Shown here piece after piece: positions 17,238 through 25,707 of a DNA stretch of 64,000 bases; within the stretch, counting starts at the first letter, position 1; every line of letters begins with the position of its first letter. This DNA is from Companilactobacillus musae. Its GTDB lineage: Bacteria; Bacillota; Bacilli; Lactobacillales; Lactobacillaceae. The stretch spans positions 558,001 to 622,000 of the forward strand of contig NZ_BIFW01000001.1 in the NCBI RefSeq assembly GCF_003967595.1. The letters are read 5' to 3'. The notes under the pieces are model-generated. The model had not been told where the DNA came from. It saw only the letters and a program-made list of their open reading frames with translations, and searched no databases. The position numbers and the translations under genes were made by a program.

Positions 17238-18926
17238 ACGTTTTTGCTCTCCTTGAGCTAATTCTAATAACTCTTGAGCATGCTTTCTAGTCAAATCGGT
17301 TACCTTAGTACCAGCTAACATCAGTGAAATAGCTTCAATTCTTTGAAGATCGTCAAGTAATGAAACCCTAGTTTCGGTTTTATCTTTGACGGTCTCTTTT
17401 TTTATCTCAAATTGCAAATCACTCATGGCCGCTACTTGAGGCAAATGTGTAATACAGAGCACTTGTAAAAATTGTGAAACCTTATAAATCTTATCACCAA
17501 TCGCTTGAGCAACTCGACCACTGACCCCTGTATCAATTTCATCAAAAACAATTGTTTCAACATTCATTTTTTCAGCAATGATTGCTTCAAAGGCCAAAAT
17601 AACACGGGATAATTCACCACCAGAAGCTACTTTAACTAATGGCTTATAATCTTCACCAACATTAGTCTTTAGATCAAATTGAATCTGATCAATTCCCTTA
17701 ATGGAAAGATTTTCATCTGAAAGTGAAGTGAAGTTAACTCCAAACTTAGCATCAGGCATATAAAGATCTTTCAATTGATGATTGATTGATTTTTCCAAAG
17801 AAGTCGCTGTCTTATGACGTTGTTTGGATAATTCTTTCCCTAGATTGATCAACTCAGTTTGTAATTTAGAAATTTCTTGTTCTAATTTTGATTCAGTGTT
17901 GTCATCAATATCTATCTCTGATAACTCCTGATGAGCATTTTTCCCAAATTCAATCACTTCGTCTAAAGTAGGACCATATTTTTTCTTCAAATTATCCAAC
18001 GTAATCAATCTCTTTTGAATATTATCCAAACGATTCTCATCAAAGTCTAAATTCTCCAATTGATCAGAAATAGTTGCTGCATTGTCTTGTAACTGATAAT
18101 AAGCACCGTTGACTGAATCATAAAGTTCCTTATAAGACTTGTCGTAATCCATAATATCTTCCAATTGATCACGGACATTGCCCAACGCATCTACTACACC
18201 AACATTATTCTCAGACAAACCTCGATAACTTTCTTGCAAGGCCGAACTGATTTTTTCAAAATTAGATAACTGATTTTTTTCGTCCTCTAATTTATCATCT
18301 TCTCTGGCTTGAAGTTTGGCACTATCAATATCTTCAATCTGAAATTTTAGCATATCAATTCGTTGAACCAAGTTTTGAGAATTTTTTTGAATTGTTCTTA
18401 AACGACTACGTTTATCCTGATATTCATTAAAGAGGTTTTGATAATTCAAAAGATCTTTCTGAAACTTATTATCAGCAAAACGATCCAAGATATTAATATG
18501 ATTATCTTCATCTAGAAGTTCCTGTTGCTGATTTTGACCATGAATTTCGACTAGAAATTGTCCAACTTGTCGTAAAACATTTGTTTTAACCAATTCATTA
18601 TTGATTCGACAGACATTACGACCCTTACGATTTATTTCACGTTTGATAATCAACTGATTATCTTCATGAGCAATCCCATATTCATCCAATATAGCAAAAA
18701 GAGGACTACTTGGTTTCACCTCAAATAGTCCTTGTACATTCAGCTGTTCTTGTCCGGTTCTAATAAAATCGATTGATGATCTACTTCCGACCAATAATCC
18801 CAATGCATCGATAATGATTGACTTACCAGCACCAGTTTCACCAGTTAAAGCCGTCATTCCATCATGGAAATCAATTTGCAATTTATTGATGATCGCAAAG
18901 TTATTGATTATTAGTTTTTTTAGCAT
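17229..18926 (-). CDS. recN: DNA repair protein RecN
   Basis: 565 aa SMC-like ATPase recruited early to double-strand breaks. N-terminal Walker A is TGETGAGKSIIIDAL. A long coiled coil spans roughly residues 160-370. The C-terminal ABC signature lies at VASGGELSRVILA, followed by Walker B VFDEIDTGVSG and the His-containing CITHLPQVAA switch. The stop lies inside the end of the convergent YolD-like gene. It is downstream of tlyA; the argR/ahrC gene often found between them in bacilli is absent. Confidence 0.97.
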   Translation of the reverse strand: MLKKLIINNFAIINKLQIDFHDGMTALTGETGAGKSIIIDALGLLVGSRSSIDFIRTGQEQLNVQGLFEVKPSSPLFAILDEYGIAHEDNQLIIKREINRKGRNVCRINNELVKTNVLRQVGQFLVEIHGQNQQQELLDEDNHINILDRFADNKFQKDLLNYQNLFNEYQDKRSRLRTIQKNSQNLVQRIDMLKFQIEDIDSAKLQAREDDKLEDEKNQLSNFEKISSALQESYRGLSENNVGVVDALGNVRDQLEDIMDYDKSYKELYDSVNGAYYQLQDNAATISDQLENLDFDENRLDNIQKRLITLDNLKKKYGPTLDEVIEFGKNAHQELSEIDIDDNTESKLEQEISKLQTELINLGKELSKQRHKTATSLEKSINHQLKDLYMPDAKFGVNFTSLSDENLSIKGIDQIQFDLKTNVGEDYKPLVKVASGGELSRVILAFEAIIAEKMNVETIVFDEIDTGVSGRVAQAIGDKIYKVSQFLQVLCITHLPQVAAMSDLQFEIKKETVKDKTETRVSLLDDLQRIEAISLMLAGTKVTDLTRKHAQELLELAQGEQKRLD

Positions 18927-18934
18927 TATCTCAC

Positions 18935-19759
18935 CTATTTATTAAGATTTGCATATGCCGCTTCCATAGTCTTTTCAACGGAAACAGTATCTAAAATTTC
19001 CCCATCTTGAGCAGTCTCTGGTTTTTGAATATGCATCAAGAATTCAATATTACCTTCACCACCCTTAATTGGTGAGAAGTCTAATCCTGACACAATAAAA
19101 CCAGCATTTTTAGCAAAATTAGTAATCTTTTCTAAGACCATCTGATGAACTTTGTGATCTCTGACAATTCCATGTTTACCAACATTTTCTGGACCAGCTT
19201 CAAACTGTGGCTTGATCAAACAAACAGCATCTGAACCCGGCAAAATAATATTAAACATTGGTGGCAAAATCAATTCCAAAGAAATAAATGAAACATCAGT
19301 CATCGCAAATTGAGGCAAGCCTTCATGAAAGTCTTCCGGTTTACTGTAACGGAAGTTAACCCGTTCCATAACCACAACACGTTCATCCTTGCGTAATTTC
19401 CAAGCTAATTGATTATATCCGACATCTAAGGCATAAACTTTTTGCGCACCATTTTGCAAGGCCACATCAGTGAATCCACCTGTAGAAGATCCAATATCTA
19501 GACAGATACGATCTGTCAAGTCAATATCAAAAGACTTCAAAGCTTTTTCCAATTTATATCCACCACGACTGACATACTTACTATGAGCATTTTCAGCCAA
19601 ATGAAATATGGTATCTGGATCAACTTTTTCACCCGGTTTATCAAAACGTAAGTTATCTTGGTTATAAACTTCTCCCGCCATAACTGAACGTTTAGCCTGT
19701 TCTCTTGATTCAAATAAATTTTGTTCAACTAATAAAACATCAATTCTTTTTTTTGCCAA
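18935..19759 (-). CDS. tlyA: TlyA family rRNA (2'-O-cytidine) methyltransferase
   Basis: 274 aa. An N-terminal S4 RNA-binding domain (about 4-62, KRIDVLLVEQNLFESREQAKR) is joined to an FtsJ/RrmJ-like methyltransferase domain with LDIGSSTGGFTDVALQNGA as SAM motif and the K-D-K-E residues typical of 2'-O methyltransferases. In mycobacteria TlyA methylates 16S C1409 and 23S C1920; Firmicutes members are called YqxC or hemolysin A, with the rRNA role inferred. The start is a TTG at 19759 after AGGTGACAC. The gene lies 8 nt before recN and 10 nt after ispA. Confidence 0.92.
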   Translation of the reverse strand: MAKKRIDVLLVEQNLFESREQAKRSVMAGEVYNQDNLRFDKPGEKVDPDTIFHLAENAHSKYVSRGGYKLEKALKSFDIDLTDRICLDIGSSTGGFTDVALQNGAQKVYALDVGYNQLAWKLRKDERVVVMERVNFRYSKPEDFHEGLPQFAMTDVSFISLELILPPMFNIILPGSDAVCLIKPQFEAGPENVGKHGIVRDHKVHQMVLEKITNFAKNAGFIVSGLDFSPIKGGEGNIEFLMHIQKPETAQDGEILDTVSVEKTMEAAYANLNK

Positions 19760-19769
19760 TATGTGTCAC

Positions 19770-20618
19770 CTATTCTTTAAAATAATTCAAAAAGCTTACC
19801 AATAAGTTTTTATCGAAATTTTCTTCCTTGAGAACTGCATTCAAAGCATTCTTGACCAAATCATTTAACTTAGTCTCAGTTGCTTTCTTACCGATCAAAT
19901 TGGGGAAAGTATTTTTATCAATATCTTCGCCGTCATCGGCATCATTCAAATCATCCTTTAACTGAAATGCTAAACCAACACTATTAGCATAATCAACTAA
20001 ATTTTTAGACAATTCATGTCCCGCACAAAAGGCTCCCATTGTTACCGCTGCAGTAATTAAATCAGCCGTCTTTTGTTTATGTAAGGTCGTCAATTCAGTT
20101 TCATCCAGTTTTTTATCTTCCATAGTGATGTCAGTCATTTGACCTGCCACCATCCCCATAGGACCTGCATTATGAGCCAGAATTCTAACAGAAGCCATTC
20201 TTTTATCAGTTTCCAAACTCGACTTAGCAATCCAATAGAATGCTTGAGTTAACAAACCATCACCGGCCAAAACTGCCGGACCAACACCAAATTGTTTATG
20301 ATTAGACAATTTCCCACGACGATAATCACTATCATCCATTTCTGGCAAATCATCATGAATCAAAGAGTAAGTGTGAATCAATTCAATTGCTCCAGCAATA
20401 TCAAAATACTTCGACAAATCAGTCATCTTAACGCCACAGGAATAAGCAGTCGCTAGAAATAACATAGGACGAACCCTTTTACCACCAGTATTCAAAGAAT
20501 ACAACATTGCTTCCTTGAGTGTTTCCTGCTTGATCTCAGAATTTAGACGATCATTCAAAAATTGATTGAAGTCTGGTAAGACTTGATCACAAAATTCCGA
20601 AAAATTTTTAATCTCCAT
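19770..20618 (-). CDS. ispA: Polyprenyl (farnesyl/geranyl) diphosphate synthase
   Basis: 282 aa all-helical prenyltransferase that condenses IPP with allylic diphosphates, supplying farnesyl-PP for undecaprenyl-P synthesis. The first Asp-rich motif is HDDLPEMDD, followed by YRRGKLSNH. The second is LKDDLNDADDGED. Two aromatic/bulky positions before the first motif (YSLIHDD) fit a short-chain FPP synthase. It starts on the last A of the xseB stop codon (TAATG), so is coupled to it. Order xseA-xseB-ispA-tlyA-recN is conserved in Firmicutes. Confidence 0.95.
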   Translation of the reverse strand: MEIKNFSEFCDQVLPDFNQFLNDRLNSEIKQETLKEAMLYSLNTGGKRVRPMLFLATAYSCGVKMTDLSKYFDIAGAIELIHTYSLIHDDLPEMDDSDYRRGKLSNHKQFGVGPAVLAGDGLLTQAFYWIAKSSLETDKRMASVRILAHNAGPMGMVAGQMTDITMEDKKLDETELTTLHKQKTADLITAAVTMGAFCAGHELSKNLVDYANSVGLAFQLKDDLNDADDGEDIDKNTFPNLIGKKATETKLNDLVKNALNAVLKEENFDKNLLVSFLNYFKE

Positions 20619-20860
20619 TATTGATCATTTCCTTCATCCTGATTATTCTTCACGCTGATCTCTTGACCATCTTTGGTCATGATCTTAGTTACTGTTTCCT
20701 CAGCATCACTAAGTGTTTTTTCAAGCTCTTTGCTCAAAGTAACACCTTTTTTGAATTTTTCCATGGCCTCTTCCAATGGAACATTTCCTGATTCAAGATT
20801 AGTAACAATTGCCTCCAAATCAGCTAAATTTTCTTCAAATGTTTTCTTCTTTTCAGCCAT
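20618..20860 (-). CDS. xseB: Exodeoxyribonuclease VII small subunit
   Basis: 80 aa. The family core [19 protein letters not shown], then [23 protein letters not shown], is a helical hairpin that binds the large subunit. I use the ATG at 20860 (MAEKKKTF), which has GTGAGG upstream; the GTG in that same sequence is an alternative start four codons earlier. It overlaps the 3' end of xseA by 8 nt, so the two subunits are coupled in translation. A C-terminal acidic/Asn tail extends past the conserved part. Confidence 0.95.
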   Translation of the reverse strand: MAEKKKTFEENLADLEAIVTNLESGNVPLEEAMEKFKKGVTLSKELEKTLSDAEETVTKIMTKDGQEISVKNNQDEGNDQ

Positions 20861-22202
20861 TATTATCCTCACTTACTTCTTTGGTTGTTAACTTGACGCT
20901 TCCGTTTTTAACCTTCAAATCAACCTCTTGACCAACTTGATAATCCGACACATCAACTAATACCTTGCCTGTTTTATTAGTGGGGATAGCATAACCACGA
21001 CTTAAAGTCTTTAACGGACTTAAAGAATCCAAGGCTGCTACCCGACTATTAAATATATTACGGTTTTTATTAATAACTTTATTTACGTTATTGATCAAAA
21101 TCTGATAATTTCGATTAACTTGATTGCCATAACTGTATATCTGATCTCGTGGTGAAACGCGAACCAAACGATTAGCATATTGAATTAAATCAGTTTTTGA
21201 ACGATTCAAAGTATTTTTCATACTTTGTTGCAACTTATCTTGTAAATAATCTACTTTTTGTAGATATACCTCATAGATTCTTTCAGGATGCTGCAAAAAG
21301 ACGTTCTGAGACAAAGATTTGACTCTATCCTGGTAATTAGCAATCAAATTATTTTGAGCGCTGTAAAGCCTTTTATTAAGATCTTGGAGGTGTTCCAAAA
21401 CATCACTCAAAACTGGCGTAGCTAATTCGGCGGCTGCGGTCGGAGTAGCGGCTCTTAAATCAGCTACTAAATCAGCAATTGTTGTATCAGTTTCATGTCC
21501 CACCGAACTAATAACTGGAATCTTACTTTGAACAATTGCCTGAGCGACAATTTCTTCATTGAATGGCCAGAGGTCTTCAATAGATCCCCCACCACGACCA
21601 ATAATGATCGTATCAAAATTACCAGCTTCATTGATTCGCTTCAACTGCTTCACAATTGTACCAGCTGCTTCATCACCTTGAACTTGAGCCGGATATAAAA
21701 CTAACTGCACAATTGGATAACGTCTAGCGACAGTCGTCATAATATCGTGAATAACTGCTCCAGATTGACTTGTTACTATCGCAATTCGTTTTGGAAATTG
21801 GGGAATCGGTTTTTTAGGTAAATCAAAGACACCTTGTTGTGCTAACTTTTTCTTCAATTGCTCAAAAGCTGCATACAAAGCTCCCAATCCGGCTGGTTCC
21901 ATAGATTCAACATAAATCTGATATGATCCGGACGGTTCATATAAAGAAATTCGACCTTGAACAAGGACTTGCATACCTTCTTCTGGTTGAAATTTAATTT
22001 TTTCAAAATTACTTCTGAACATTATCGCAGAAATCTTAGCCTTATCATCTTTTAAAGAAAAATATTGGTGTGCATGAGGGCGTAATCTAAAATTGGAAAT
22101 TTCCCCCATCAAATAGACGTGTCCCAAATAAGGGTCCACGTCAAATTTTCTTTTCAAATATTGGCTTAAAGCGGTAACAGTTAAATATTGCTCACTATCC
22201 AT
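20853..22202 (-). CDS. xseA: Exodeoxyribonuclease VII large subunit
   Basis: 449 aa. An N-terminal OB-fold (about 1-105) with the [19 protein letters not shown] signature binds single-stranded DNA. The catalytic domain includes [32 protein letters not shown] and ISSVGHETD(T)[11 protein letters not shown]. It ends in a long coiled coil and a C-terminal strand domain ([17 protein letters not shown]). The enzyme degrades single-stranded DNA from both ends in repair. The start overlaps the end of folD by 8 nt. Confidence 0.97.
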   Translation of the reverse strand: MDSEQYLTVTALSQYLKRKFDVDPYLGHVYLMGEISNFRLRPHAHQYFSLKDDKAKISAIMFRSNFEKIKFQPEEGMQVLVQGRISLYEPSGSYQIYVESMEPAGLGALYAAFEQLKKKLAQQGVFDLPKKPIPQFPKRIAIVTSQSGAVIHDIMTTVARRYPIVQLVLYPAQVQGDEAAGTIVKQLKRINEAGNFDTIIIGRGGGSIEDLWPFNEEIVAQAIVQSKIPVISSVGHETDTTIADLVADLRAATPTAAAELATPVLSDVLEHLQDLNKRLYSAQNNLIANYQDRVKSLSQNVFLQHPERIYEVYLQKVDYLQDKLQQSMKNTLNRSKTDLIQYANRLVRVSPRDQIYSYGNQVNRNYQILINNVNKVINKNRNIFNSRVAALDSLSPLKTLSRGYAIPTNKTGKVLVDVSDYQVGQEVDLKVKNGSVKLTTKEVSEDNNG

Positions 22203-23043
22203 TTACCCTGCCTTCGGCTAATTCAATCACTTGGTCTACTAAAGCAGTGATTGTCATTGGACCAACACCACCAGGAACAGGTGTCATCATAGAAGCTTTT
22301 TCTTTGACATCATCAAAGTCAACATCTCCACAGAGCTTGCCATTTTCATCGCGATCCATCCCGACATCAACAACAATAGCCTGATCTTTAACATATTCCT
22401 GCGTGATAAACTTGGCTTTTCCAATAGCTACGACTAGCACATCAGCCTTACTTGTAATTTCTTTAAGGTTCTTAGTATGAGAATGCGTAATCGTTACAGT
22501 GGCATTACGATCCAGCATTAAAGCAGCAGTTGGTTTACCAACAATATTGCTCCGTCCGACAATAACAACATTCTTGCCATCAAGATCAACATTATAGTGA
22601 TCCAACATCATCAAAATTCCTGAAGCAGTAGCTGGTTTGGTTAGTGGTGTTCCAATCCAGAGATTTCCAACGCTAATTGGTGTGAATCCATCAACATCTT
22701 TATGAGGATCAATTGCTTCAATAACTTTATCTTCATCGATATGATCTGGCACTGGTAATTGAACAATAAAACCATCAATTGCAGTATTATGATTCAATTC
22801 ATCGATTTTATTCAATAACTCTTCTTCAGAAACAGTGGTATCAAAGTGAATCAACTGGAAATTAATGCCAAGCTTTTCTGCTCGACGTTTCTTATTGCGT
22901 ACATAAACTGCACTGGCAGAATTATCACCAACAAGAATTACAGCTAATCCTGGAGTTACACCCTTTTTCTTTAAATCAGCAACTCTTTGAGTCATCGTTT
23001 CATCTAATGCAGCTGCTACTTTTTTACCTTCTAATAATTTCAC
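22195..23043 (-). CDS. folD: Bifunctional methylene-THF dehydrogenase/methenyl-THF cyclohydrolase FolD
   Basis: 282 aa. It oxidises 5,10-methylene-THF to methenyl-THF and hydrolyses that to 10-formyl-THF, feeding fmt and purine synthesis. Visible are YVRNKKRRAEKLG (with the catalytic Lys), VQLPVPDHIDEDKV, HKDVDGF, and GRSNIVGKPTAALML in the NADP-binding region. The best start is GTG at 23043, with GGTGAT five nt before it. An ATG four codons upstream has no ribosome site and sits in the T-tract of a terminator-like hairpin after nusB. Confidence 0.95.
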   Translation of the reverse strand: MKLLEGKKVAAALDETMTQRVADLKKKGVTPGLAVILVGDNSASAVYVRNKKRRAEKLGINFQLIHFDTTVSEEELLNKIDELNHNTAIDGFIVQLPVPDHIDEDKVIEAIDPHKDVDGFTPISVGNLWIGTPLTKPATASGILMMLDHYNVDLDGKNVVIVGRSNIVGKPTAALMLDRNATVTITHSHTKNLKEITSKADVLVVAIGKAKFITQEYVKDQAIVVDVGMDRDENGKLCGDVDFDDVKEKASMMTPVPGGVGPMTITALVDQVIELAEGRVNG

Positions 23044-23055
23044 ACTAATCACCAT

Positions 23056-23083
23056 AAAAAGGCTGGTAAATTTACCAGCCTTT
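23056..23083 (-). terminator. Terminator-like perfect hairpin between nusB and folD
   Basis: AAAGGCTGGTAAA pairs perfectly with TTTACCAGCCTTT, followed by TT on the minus strand. It overlaps the nusB stop and ends just before the folD start. It may give partial termination inside the operon. Confidence 0.65.
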
Positions 23084-23486
23084 ACCCTTCTACAAAATTA
23101 GATAAAATACCATTAACGAAGGACTTTGAGTCCTTATCACCAAAATCACCAGCCATTTCAATTGCTTCATCAATAGCTACTTTCTTTGGTACTTCCAAAC
23201 TGTTTTCCATTTCAAATAAACCAACACGCAAAACTGCGCGATCAATTCTAGACAGACGTTGAACTGTCCATTTGTTCTTCAAATGAGCAGCAATTTCTTT
23301 ATCAAGTTCAGCCTGATGCTCATTTGCACCAGAAACTAAAAATGTTAAATAGTCAGGAACCTCTTCTTCAGCCAAATCGCATAGTTGCATGGTAGATGCG
23401 ATAGCAGCCTCGGGAGTATCCTGAGTCGTTTCTATGGAAAATAGTGATTGAACTGCGAGTTCTCTGATTTTATGTCTACTTATCAC
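23082..23486 (-). CDS. nusB: Transcription antitermination factor NusB
   Basis: 134 aa all-helical protein that binds boxA RNA with NusE (S10) and promotes rRNA transcription. Conserved segments are HKIRELAVQSLFS, LKNKWTVQRLSRIDRAVLRV, and AIDEAIEMAGDFGDKDSKSFVNGIL. The start codon is GTG at 23486 after AAGGAA. It lies 5 nt downstream of the Asp23-family yqhY gene, in the common efp-yqhY-nusB-folD order. Confidence 0.96.
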   Translation of the reverse strand: MISRHKIRELAVQSLFSIETTQDTPEAAIASTMQLCDLAEEEVPDYLTFLVSGANEHQAELDKEIAAHLKNKWTVQRLSRIDRAVLRVGLFEMENSLEVPKKVAIDEAIEMAGDFGDKDSKSFVNGILSNFVEG

Positions 23487-23491
23487 TAGTT

Positions 23492-23911
23492 TTATTCCTT
23501 TTTATCTGTTGTTACACGTTCGATCTCGCCAGTTTCTTTTTTGGCGATCAATCCTACAACATGCACATTAATTTCACTCAAGTCTAAATCGGTCATGAAT
23601 TCAAGTTGTTCAATGGCTGATTTTTGGATTTCTAAGGATACCTTAGGGATCGATACGCCATATTCCAAATATACATAAACATCCGCAGATATTTTATCAT
23701 CATTGAACGACACATCAACACCCTTGCCATGGTTAATTCTACCAAAGAGTGAATCTATTCGACTAGAAATAGTCCCACGCATTTCGTAAACACCATCAAC
23801 TTGGTTTGTAGCAATTCCCAGAAGGATCTCAATAACTTGATGTGATATTTCAACATTACCGTTTATTTTTCCACTATCTTGTTGTAGAGAAACATATTTT
23901 TGTTCAGCCAT
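23492..23911 (-). CDS. yqhY: Asp23/Gls24 family protein YqhY
   Basis: 139 aa with the Asp23 domain (about 16-125: GNVEISHQVIEILLGIATN, then DVYVYLEYGVSIPKV and INVHVVGL). In bacilli YqhY is linked to acetyl-CoA carboxylase activity and sits between efp or accB-accC and nusB; that role is from the literature, not the sequence. Ribosome site GGAGATAAG. It is a paralogue of the YloU protein at 251-619 but aligns only in the core. Confidence 0.9.
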   Translation of the reverse strand: MAEQKYVSLQQDSGKINGNVEISHQVIEILLGIATNQVDGVYEMRGTISSRIDSLFGRINHGKGVDVSFNDDKISADVYVYLEYGVSIPKVSLEIQKSAIEQLEFMTDLDLSEINVHVVGLIAKKETGEIERVTTDKKE

Positions 23912-23934
23912 AAACTTATCTCCATAATCAGTTA

Positions 23935-24498
23935 TTAATTAGCACGTGAAATGTAAGTACCATCTTGTGTGTTAATTGTTAGCATATCGCCTTCATTAAC
24001 GAAGAAAGGTACTTGGACAACTAAGCCTGTTTCCATTGTAGCTGGTTTAGAACCACCTGATTGAGTATCACCTTTGATTGATGCTTCAGTTTCGGTAACC
24101 TTCAAGTCAACTGTATTAGGGATATCAACACCGATAGTTTCACCATTGTACATCATGATATTAACTTCCATGTTTTCTTTCAAGTACTTCAATTGTTCTT
24201 GAATTTGATCACCAGCAATAGTTAATTGTTCATATGTTGTAGTGTCCATGAAGACATAGTTGTCACCTTCAGCATATAGATATTGCATCTTCTTGTTTTC
24301 GATATTAGCTTTTTCAACTTTGGCTGTTGATCTGAAAGTCATTTCTTGAACAGCACCAGTTCTTAGGTTCTTTAACTTTGAACGAACAAAGGCACTACCC
24401 TTACCTGGCTTAACATGCTGAAATTCTACAACACGCCAGATACCATCTTTTACTTCGATTGTTAGTCCATTTTTGAAATCATTTACTGAAATTGACAT
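23935..24498 (-). CDS. efp: Translation elongation factor P
   Basis: 187 aa, three beta-barrel domains, relieves ribosome stalling at polyproline. The N-terminal domain has [19 protein letters not shown], with the loop Lys in PGKGSA at the site modified in other bacteria. The C-terminal signature [24 protein letters not shown] is intact. I use the ATG at 24498 ([11 protein letters not shown]) after AAGGGAG; 16 upstream codons are open but unlike the family. Confidence 0.97.
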   Translation of the reverse strand: MSISVNDFKNGLTIEVKDGIWRVVEFQHVKPGKGSAFVRSKLKNLRTGAVQEMTFRSTAKVEKANIENKKMQYLYAEGDNYVFMDTTTYEQLTIAGDQIQEQLKYLKENMEVNIMMYNGETIGVDIPNTVDLKVTETEASIKGDTQSGGSKPATMETGLVVQVPFFVNEGDMLTINTQDGTYISRAN

Positions 24499-24595
24499 TT
24501 TATTCTCCCTTGGTTCATAAGATTTTGCCGATAAAACACTATACATTATCTTACCAATATTTACGTGCTAATGGCAATAACCCAAGCTTATTATA

Positions 24596-24630
24596 TAAAA
24601 AAAAGAGGAACATTGTCCTCTTTTTTTCTC
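24596..24630 (-). terminator. Intrinsic terminator after rpmA
   Basis: On the minus strand AAAAAGAGGACAATGTTCCTC forms a short stable stem followed by a long T tract. It ends the rplU-prp-rpmA unit. Confidence 0.85.
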
Positions 24631-24636
24631 AATATA

Positions 24637-24909
24637 TTAATATACTGAAACTTTTCTCTTGTCTTTGCCAAGTCTTTCAAACTTAACAACGCCATCTGTA
24701 AGTGCGAACAATGTATCATCGCCACCGCGACCAACATTAGCACCTGGATGAATCTTTGTACCACGTTGTCTATAAATAATTGCACCAGCAGTGATAGCTT
24801 GGCCATCAGCACGCTTAGCACCTAGTCTACGACCAGCTGAGTTACGGCCGTTACTTGTTGATCCACCACCCTTATGGTGAGAGAAAAATTGTAAATTCAT
24901 CTTAAGCAT
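24637..24909 (-). CDS. rpmA: 50S ribosomal protein L27 with Prp-cleavable N-terminus
   Basis: 90 aa. Ribosomal core [21 protein letters not shown] begins at residue 10, preceded by MLKMNLQFF. In Firmicutes the L27 N-terminal extension ends in a conserved LQFF-type motif and is cut off by the cysteine protease Prp, exposing the residues that reach the peptidyl-transferase centre. The gene for Prp lies directly upstream in the same transcript. Ribosome site AGGAGG. Confidence 0.96.
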   Translation of the reverse strand: MLKMNLQFFSHHKGGGSTSNGRNSAGRRLGAKRADGQAITAGAIIYRQRGTKIHPGANVGRGGDDTLFALTDGVVKFERLGKDKRKVSVY

Positions 24910-24921
24910 GAAGTTTACCTC

Positions 24922-25266
24922 CTAATCAAGATCTATCTTATTTTTTTGTACTTGAACTTCAATGTTTTTCGAATAACTGCTTTCAATATCCTTAAGGATC
25001 CAAAAGAGATTATCCAACAACAAGGCAGTATCATGTGATATCGCTTTGTCAAATTGGCATCCGAGATGCCCACCGTTTACTTCATCCATGACTACCTGAG
25101 GACTAGCCCCAGTAAGCTTTTCCAGATTATTGATGGTTCCAATCGTTACTGCTGAAACAGCAGCACAAACTAAATCTTGACCATAAGGTCCTGAGTCAGC
25201 GTGCCCTTTAATTAAAAAAGAATCGATTTTCTTATCTGAATTCTGGTGAAAACTTGCTCTAATCAT
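24922..25266 (-). CDS. prp: Ribosomal-processing cysteine protease Prp
   Basis: 114 aa. The catalytic His is in IKGHADSGPYGQDLVCAAVS and the catalytic Cys34 lies in VCAAVSAV, the family motif. It removes the N-terminal extension of L27. It is encoded between rplU and rpmA (2 nt after the rplU stop), the order conserved across Firmicutes, where this gene was formerly ysxB. Length is normal. Confidence 0.95.
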   Translation of the reverse strand: MIRASFHQNSDKKIDSFLIKGHADSGPYGQDLVCAAVSAVTIGTINNLEKLTGASPQVVMDEVNGGHLGCQFDKAISHDTALLLDNLFWILKDIESSYSKNIEVQVQKNKIDLD

Positions 25267-25268
25267 AA

Positions 25269-25580
25269 TTAAGCCTTGATACTATCGATAAGTACCTTTG
25301 TATATGGTTGACGGTGACCAGTCTTCTTGTGTGAATGCTTCTTAGGTTTGTACTTGTAAGTAACAACTTTCTTTTCCTTACCTTGTTTTTCAACCTTACC
25401 AGAAACACTAGCGCCTTCAACTACAGGGCTACCAACTTTAACAGTCTTGCCATCAGAAACTAAGATTACATCATCAAATGTAACTGCGTCCCCTTCTTTG
25501 ACATCAAGCTTTTCAACATAAATTGAAGCATTTTCTTCAACTTTATATTGCTTACCACCAGTTTTAATAATTGCGTACAT
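25269..25580 (-). CDS. rplU: 50S ribosomal protein L21
   Basis: 103 aa, matching L21 over its whole length ([26 protein letters not shown] at the start; [17 protein letters not shown] near the end). I use the ATG at 25580; the GTG four codons upstream overlaps the expected ribosome-site region. It heads rplU-prp-rpmA, preceded by an L21-type structured leader. Confidence 0.96.
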   Translation of the reverse strand: MYAIIKTGGKQYKVEENASIYVEKLDVKEGDAVTFDDVILVSDGKTVKVGSPVVEGASVSGKVEKQGKEKKVVTYKYKPKKHSHKKTGHRQPYTKVLIDSIKA

Positions 25581-25592
25581 ATTAGCGTACAC

Positions 25593-25672
25593 TCCCTTCT
25601 AAGACTCGCCAATCAGGTGCACTAAGCTTAAACCTGATTTTGAGCGGTTGTAGATGCAATAGTGATTGCAAC
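25593..25672 (-). promoter_or_regulatory. Ribosomal protein L21 leader
   Basis: The 5' UTR of rplU contains two small hairpins: TTGCAATCACTATTGCA at 25656-25672 and AATCAGGTTTAAGCTTAGTGCACCTGATT at 25610-25638 (complement). Position and layout match the L21 leader of Firmicutes, thought to mediate autoregulation. The assignment rests on position and hairpins, not on a covariance-model search. Confidence 0.6.
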
Positions 25673-25678
25673 TTATAA

Positions 25679-25707
25679 AATATAGCAAATTTTACTTGTT
25701 TTTTCAA
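25679..25707 (-). promoter_or_regulatory. rplU promoter
   Basis: TTGAAA (25702-25707) and TATATT (25679-25684) on the minus strand are 17 nt apart. The -35 overlaps the stop codon of the upstream membrane-protein gene. Confidence 0.7.
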